This document shows positions 60,102 to 64,000 of a stretch of 64,000 nucleotides of DNA, in pieces. The position numbers and the translations under genes are program-made. Position 1 is the first letter of the stretch. Every line of letters begins with the position of its first letter. The notes below the pieces were generated by a model, which saw only the letters and a program-made list of their open reading frames with translations, ran no database searches and had not been told where the DNA came from. The stretch spans positions 868,001 to 932,000 of the forward strand of contig NZ_FOGR01000001.1 in NCBI RefSeq assembly GCF_900111275.1, given 5' to 3'. Source of the DNA: Rhizobium sp. NFR03 (lineage in GTDB: Bacteria; Pseudomonadota; Alphaproteobacteria; Rhizobiales; Rhizobiaceae).

Positions 60102-62629
60102 GCGCGAACGTTCCCTTGGCCCCCGCACCGGAAGCACCGCCGGAGATCCGTGCCGCGCAGGAGGAACGTCTGCGCAAGGTGTGGACGACGCCATCGGGCT
60201 GGCGCTACTGGACCTCGGTCAACAATACGGAGATCGGCCTCTGGTACGGCGCGGCGGCTTTCATCTTCATGCTCTTTGCGGGCCTTCTCGGCCTCATGGT
60301 GCGCGTGCAGCTCGCCGTGCCCGAGAACACCTTCATCTCCGCCGATCTGTTCAATCAGGCGTTCACGCTGCACGGGACCATCATGATGTTCCTGTTTGCG
60401 GTGCCGATCTTCGAGGCCGTGGCGATCTACCTGCTGCCCTCGATGCTCGGCACGCGGGAACTGCCCTTCCCGCGCCTCTCGGCCTTCGGCTTCTGGAGTT
60501 TTGCGCTCGGCGGCGTCTTCGTCTGCGGCTCGATCTTCTTCAACGCCGCGCCCAATACGGGCTGGTTCATGTACCCGCCGCTCGCCACCGACAAGGAATA
60601 TTCCGGCATTGGCGCCGATATCTGGCTGCTCGGCCTCTCCTTTATCGAGGTCGCCTCCATTGCCGCCGCCGTCGAGCTGATCGTCGGGATCATGAAATGC
60701 CGGGCGCCCGGCATGCGCATCAATCTCATGCCGCTCTTTGCCTGGTACCTGTTGATCGTCGCCGGTATGATCCTCTTCGCATTTCCGCCGCTGATCGCCG
60801 GCGACATCCTGTTCGAGATGGAGCGGATGTTCGACTGGCCTTTCTTCGATGCGGCGCGTGGCGGAGATCCCCTGCTCTGGCAGCACCTGTTCTGGATCTT
60901 CGGCCATCCCGAGGTCTACATCATCTTCCTGCCCGCCATCGCCATCATGGCCATGGTCGTGCCCACCTTCTCGCAGCGCCCCATCGTTGGTTACTCCTGG
61001 ATCGTGCTGGCGGCCGTCGGCACCGGGTTCCTGAGCTTCGGGCTCTGGGTCCACCATATGTTCGCGACCGGCCTGCCGCAGATGTCGCTCGCCTTCTTCT
61101 CGGCGGCATCCGAGGCGGTCGCCATTCCCACGGGCGTGCAGATCTTCGTCTTCATCGCCACCATGCTGGCCGGGCGGGTCATCTTCTCCGTGCCGATGCT
61201 GTTCGGCGCGGGTGGGCTTGCCATCTTCATCATCGGAGGCCTGACCGGCGTCATGGTGGCGCTGGTGCCCTTCGATTGGCAGGCGCACGATACCTACTTC
61301 ATCGTCGCCCACCTCCACTACGTCCTGATCGGCGGCATGCTCTTCCCGGTCGTTGCCGGCATCTACTATTATTATCCCCTGCTGGACGGAAAAAAGCTTT
61401 CCGACAGGCTCGGCAAAATCGCCTTCTGGTTGATGTTCACCGGCTTCAACACCGCCTTCTTCCCCATGCATTTCGCGGGTCTGCGCGGCATGCCCCGCCG
61501 CGTCTTCACCTACCCGGCGGATGTCGGCTGGGACTGGTTCAATATGATCTCGACCATCGGCGCCTTCATCTTCGCAGCCGGTGTCGGGCTCGTGGTGATC
61601 GACGTCGTCAGGCCGAAGAAGAAGCAGCCGCGCTGCCCCGAGAACCCCTGGAATGCCGGTACGCTGGAGTTTATCGGCTCGCCTGACGAGAAATGGGGTG
61701 TGCGCTCCGTTCCCGTCATCCACAGCCGCTACCCCGTCTGGGACCAGAAGGATCTGGTCGAAAACATCAGCGCCGGCCGCTACTTCCTGCCCGACAGCCA
61801 AAGCGGGCAGCGCGAAACGCTGGTGACGACCGTACTCGATGCGCGTCCCGTCCAGTGCCTGCGCGTCGGTGGCACATCCGTCGTGACCATCGTGGCCGCG
61901 CTCTCGCTCGGCGGTGTCTTCATCGCCCTCACCTTCCACTGGTGGCTGGTCACCATCGCCTGCGCCGTGATAACCCTCGGCGCCATCCTCTACTGGCTGT
62001 GGACAGGCACGGCGACCATTCCGGAATCCGACGACTATGATGTCGGCATGGGCGTCCGCCTGCCGGTCTATGCCTCCGGCCCGGACTCCGTCGGCTGGTG
62101 GGCGATGTTCATCACCATGGTCGGCGACGGCACCGCCTATGCCAGCCTGATTTTCGGCTATTTCTTCTACTGGACGATCCATGACGACTTCACCGGCGGC
62201 CATGCCGGCCCCGGCGTGTTCTGGCCGATGGTGGCGCTGACGCTCTTCGTCATCGCCTGGGGCGCAATGCTTGCGGCCCGCAGCCTGAACGCCCACGACA
62301 GGCCGCGCCTGACACAAGCAGCACTCGGCGTAGCCGCGCTTCTGTCGCTCGGCGGATGCGCGGCCGGGCTCGCCGGTCCCTTTGCCTACGAGATGGACCC
62401 GACGCTCTACGTCTATCCCGCCATCGTCTGGGTCGTCGCCATCTGGACGGTCGTCCACGGCGCCGTCGGCATCATCATGCAGCTCTACTGTCTTGCCCGC
62501 AGCCTGACCGGCCGCATGACGGCGCGCTATGACATGGATATCGACAATGTCGTGCTCTACTGGCACTTCATGGTCATCACCGCCGTGACGTCCTTCGGCG
62601 TCCTCGGCCTGTTTCCGCTGGTGAGGTGA
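60098..62629 (+). CDS. Cytochrome c oxidase subunit I-III fusion
   Basis: An 843-residue fused protein. Residues 1-560 or so are subunit I: heme ligand in HGTIMMFLF, active-site WQHLFWIFGHPEVYIIFLP with the His-Tyr pair, HHMFATGLP for CuB, and DTYFIVAHLHYVLIGG with the heme a3 and a ligands. Residues about 640-843 are subunit III-like (WWAMFITMVGDGTAYASLIFGYFF, MDIDNVVLYWHFMVITAV). Most rhizobial aa3 oxidases encode the two separately. The ATG overlaps the subunit II stop by 4 bases. Confidence 0.93.
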   Translation: MSANVPLAPAPEAPPEIRAAQEERLRKVWTTPSGWRYWTSVNNTEIGLWYGAAAFIFMLFAGLLGLMVRVQLAVPENTFISADLFNQAFTLHGTIMMFLFAVPIFEAVAIYLLPSMLGTRELPFPRLSAFGFWSFALGGVFVCGSIFFNAAPNTGWFMYPPLATDKEYSGIGADIWLLGLSFIEVASIAAAVELIVGIMKCRAPGMRINLMPLFAWYLLIVAGMILFAFPPLIAGDILFEMERMFDWPFFDAARGGDPLLWQHLFWIFGHPEVYIIFLPAIAIMAMVVPTFSQRPIVGYSWIVLAAVGTGFLSFGLWVHHMFATGLPQMSLAFFSAASEAVAIPTGVQIFVFIATMLAGRVIFSVPMLFGAGGLAIFIIGGLTGVMVALVPFDWQAHDTYFIVAHLHYVLIGGMLFPVVAGIYYYYPLLDGKKLSDRLGKIAFWLMFTGFNTAFFPMHFAGLRGMPRRVFTYPADVGWDWFNMISTIGAFIFAAGVGLVVIDVVRPKKKQPRCPENPWNAGTLEFIGSPDEKWGVRSVPVIHSRYPVWDQKDLVENISAGRYFLPDSQSGQRETLVTTVLDARPVQCLRVGGTSVVTIVAALSLGGVFIALTFHWWLVTIACAVITLGAILYWLWTGTATIPESDDYDVGMGVRLPVYASGPDSVGWWAMFITMVGDGTAYASLIFGYFFYWTIHDDFTGGHAGPGVFWPMVALTLFVIAWGAMLAARSLNAHDRPRLTQAALGVAALLSLGGCAAGLAGPFAYEMDPTLYVYPAIVWVVAIWTVVHGAVGIIMQLYCLARSLTGRMTARYDMDIDNVVLYWHFMVITAVTSFGVLGLFPLVR

Positions 62630-62632
62630 GAC

Positions 62633-63010
62633 ATGCGGTGGATCAAGGAAATCGAGACCTTCTGGACGCTGTTCACAGCGCCAACGGTCTGGGCGCTTCA
62701 TTTCCTCGTCTGCTATGTCGCCGTTGCCGTTTACTGCGCCAAGCAGGGCGCGCTCGCCATGTCCTTCGAGACGATGCGCTGGCTGCTCGGCGGCATCACG
62801 GTCGCTGCACTCGCCGTCATCGTGCTATCGGCCTGGCTTGCGTGGCGGCAATGGGGTTTCGGCACAGAGGTGCCGCCCCACGATGCCCCGACACAGGACG
62901 ACCGGCGCAAGTTCCAGGGCTTTGCCACTCTGTTGCTGTCGGGCCTCAGCTTCGTCTCCGTCCTCTACGTCACGGTTCCGCTTTTCTTCATCGGAGCCTG
63001 CCAGTCATGA
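62633..63010 (+). CDS. Small membrane protein of the oxidase operon
   Basis: A 125-residue protein with three hydrophobic segments: TVWALHFLVCYVAVAVYC, WLLGGITVAALAVIVLSAWLAW and FATLLLSGLSFVSVLYVTVPLFFI. Amphipathic charged sections (HDAPTQDDRRKFQ) lie between them. I do not recognise a named family; similar small genes are common between subunit I and CtaG in caa3-type operons and may be assembly factors or a subunit IV. It begins three bases after the fusion stop and overlaps the CtaG gene. Confidence 0.75.
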   Translation: MRWIKEIETFWTLFTAPTVWALHFLVCYVAVAVYCAKQGALAMSFETMRWLLGGITVAALAVIVLSAWLAWRQWGFGTEVPPHDAPTQDDRRKFQGFATLLLSGLSFVSVLYVTVPLFFIGACQS

Positions 63011-63654
63011 TCCTCGCCCGTAAGGTAGCCCTTCTCTCCGGTTTCGCCGTCCTCGCCGCCATAACAGCCGGGGTCGTCGCCAGCTGGAACGAATCCTCCT
63101 TTGCCGCCCATATGATCCTGCATATGGCCATCGTCGCTATCGCTGCCCCTTTTCTCTCCATCGCACTGTCCGGGACCCGGCTCGATCCGCTGCGCCGCAT
63201 GCCCTGGATGACGCCTCTGCTGGCCTCGCTTCTCGAACTCGTCATCGTCTGGTTCTGGCACGTGCCGGCGGTACGCGCTCTGGTCGAGGCGAGCCCGGCC
63301 CTCGGTCTTCTGGAGCAGGGAATGTTTCTCGCGGGCGGCCTTATCCTCTGGCTTGCCTGCCTCGGCGGTGCTGCCGACGGGCGCATGGGACGGCAACTTG
63401 CCGGCACGCTGGGGCTGCTCTTCACCTCCATGCACATGACGCTTCTGGGAGTGCTCCTCGCGCTCAGCCCCCGACCGCTTTATGGCGAGGGCGACGTCAC
63501 CTGCTTCGGCATACCACTTGGCGCTACCATCGATCAGCAGGCCGGCGGGGTCGTCATGCTCGCCGTCGGCGCCGTCTCCTATCTCATCGGCGGCGTCGCC
63601 CTGCTCGCCGGCATCCTCAACCGTGACCAACAGACGGGAGAGGCCAGATGCTGA
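63007..63654 (+). CDS. ctaG: Cytochrome c oxidase assembly protein, caa3 CtaG family
   Basis: A 215-residue polytopic membrane protein with about six helices. HMILHMAIVAIAAPFLSIALSG and WFWHVPAVRALVEASPALGLLEQGMFLAGG contain the His and Glu residues conserved in caa3-CtaG. FTSMHMTLLGVLLALSPRPLYG and DQQAGGVVMLAVGAVSYLIGG follow. This family (Bacillus CtaG) is unrelated to the Cox11-type CtaG and is linked to CuA or CuB site assembly. The ATG overlaps the upstream stop by 4 bases. Confidence 0.88.
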   Translation: MILARKVALLSGFAVLAAITAGVVASWNESSFAAHMILHMAIVAIAAPFLSIALSGTRLDPLRRMPWMTPLLASLLELVIVWFWHVPAVRALVEASPALGLLEQGMFLAGGLILWLACLGGAADGRMGRQLAGTLGLLFTSMHMTLLGVLLALSPRPLYGEGDVTCFGIPLGATIDQQAGGVVMLAVGAVSYLIGGVALLAGILNRDQQTGEARC

Positions 63655-64000
63655 TCCGCTGGCGCCACGTCGTCGCCACGCTGGTGGCCCTTCCGCTCCT
63701 CGGCTTCTTCATCGGCTGGCTCGGCATCATCCCGCTCGGCGCAAGCGGCGGGCACTGGGCGGTCACCGACTGGTTCCTGCATTGGGTCATGCGCAACTCG
63801 ACACGCACCGCGGCTCTGCGCGTGGAAACGCCACCGCCGCTCGACGATCCCGCCCGCCTGCCGCTGGCGGCCGGTCAGTTCGAGATGGGCTGCGCCCGCT
63901 GCCATGGATCACCCGCGCAGGGCCGCTCGGCCGCAACACTGGCCATGCTGCCGCCGCCTCCGGATCTCGGGCGCGTGGTGCCGACCTGGACCGATGCCGA
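63648..64000 (+). CDS. Membrane-anchored cytochrome c, partial
   Basis: The reading frame starts MLIRWRHVVATLVALPLLGFF, an N-terminal membrane anchor, and runs beyond the window end. A heme c motif CARCH is present near residue 90 (FEMGCARCHGSPAQGRSA), followed by MLPPPPDL. The ATG overlaps the CtaG stop region by seven bases. It is most likely the electron donor of the oxidase or a cytochrome of the same operon. The methionine ligand and C-terminus lie outside the window. Confidence 0.85.
   Translation, partial: MLIRWRHVVATLVALPLLGFFIGWLGIIPLGASGGHWAVTDWFLHWVMRNSTRTAALRVETPPPLDDPARLPLAAGQFEMGCARCHGSPAQGRSAATLAMLPPPPDLGRVVPTWTDA

Noticed and set aside
59855-62701. A 948-codon open frame antisense to the oxidase genes
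   Set aside because: It is rich in Asp/His/Arg/Glu as expected from the complement of high-G+C codons, has no family sequence, and the plus strand encodes complete oxidase subunits.

Overview
The window looks like chromosome or chromid DNA of an alphaproteobacterium of the Rhizobiaceae (order Hyphomicrobiales). Supporting signs are high G+C, tightly packed genes with many 4-base ATGA/GTGA overlaps, a RIME1-like palindromic element, a liv/bra operon carrying the small DUF6867 membrane gene, an HWE-type histidine kinase, a FATGUY-type single-domain response regulator, several EcfG/RpoE2-like promoters (GGAAC-N16/17-CGTT) and a two-Ku, one-LigD end-joining locus. I cannot name the genus. No tRNA, rRNA, CRISPR array, intact prophage or replication origin was seen.

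Layout. 1-2.5 kb: the end of a hybrid kinase, its LuxR-type regulator and a GNAT acetyltransferase. 2.5-3.5 kb: a decayed IS110-family transposase and a RIME1-like repeat. 3.5-9.0 kb (minus): a complete branched-chain amino acid uptake operon (livH-M-G-F, DUF6867, substrate-binding protein) with a leader that can form competing hairpins. 9.5-18 kb: cysQ, an orphan DUF2793 phage-type gene, a FATGUY regulator, a Crp/Fnr regulator, an SDR plus a dioxygenase-esterase fusion, a DUF3833 protein, an aminotransferase and small proteins. 18.4-26.6 kb: HWE kinase with a convergent receiver, two methyltransferases, DUF3095, a nucleotide-sugar dehydrogenase and a class III nucleotidyl cyclase.

26.8-46.3 kb is the most unusual part. 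A peptide-type ABC importer operon runs into three glycosyltransferases, then a 925-residue ABC exporter-like protein that has lost its ATPase motifs and carries a large NBD insertion, then a one-domain cyclic-nucleotide sensor. Around it lie a metallophosphoesterase, an MBL-fold hydrolase, a polysaccharide deacetylase, a fourth glycosyltransferase and a PQQ-type sugar dehydrogenase. This is my candidate for an undescribed envelope-glycan or export system linked to cyclic nucleotides.

46.3-58.9 kb is a stress block: ku, ligD and a second ku for non-homologous end joining, a molybdenum hydroxylase operon with a catalase-family gene and an SDR, and an FdhF/YdeP oxidoreductase. The second ku and the oxidoreductase have exact EcfG-type promoters; the hydroxylase has a near match. 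59-64 kb: a caa3-type cytochrome oxidase operon (subunit II with fused cytochrome c, fused subunit I-III, a small membrane protein, CtaG, and a cytochrome c cut by the window end).
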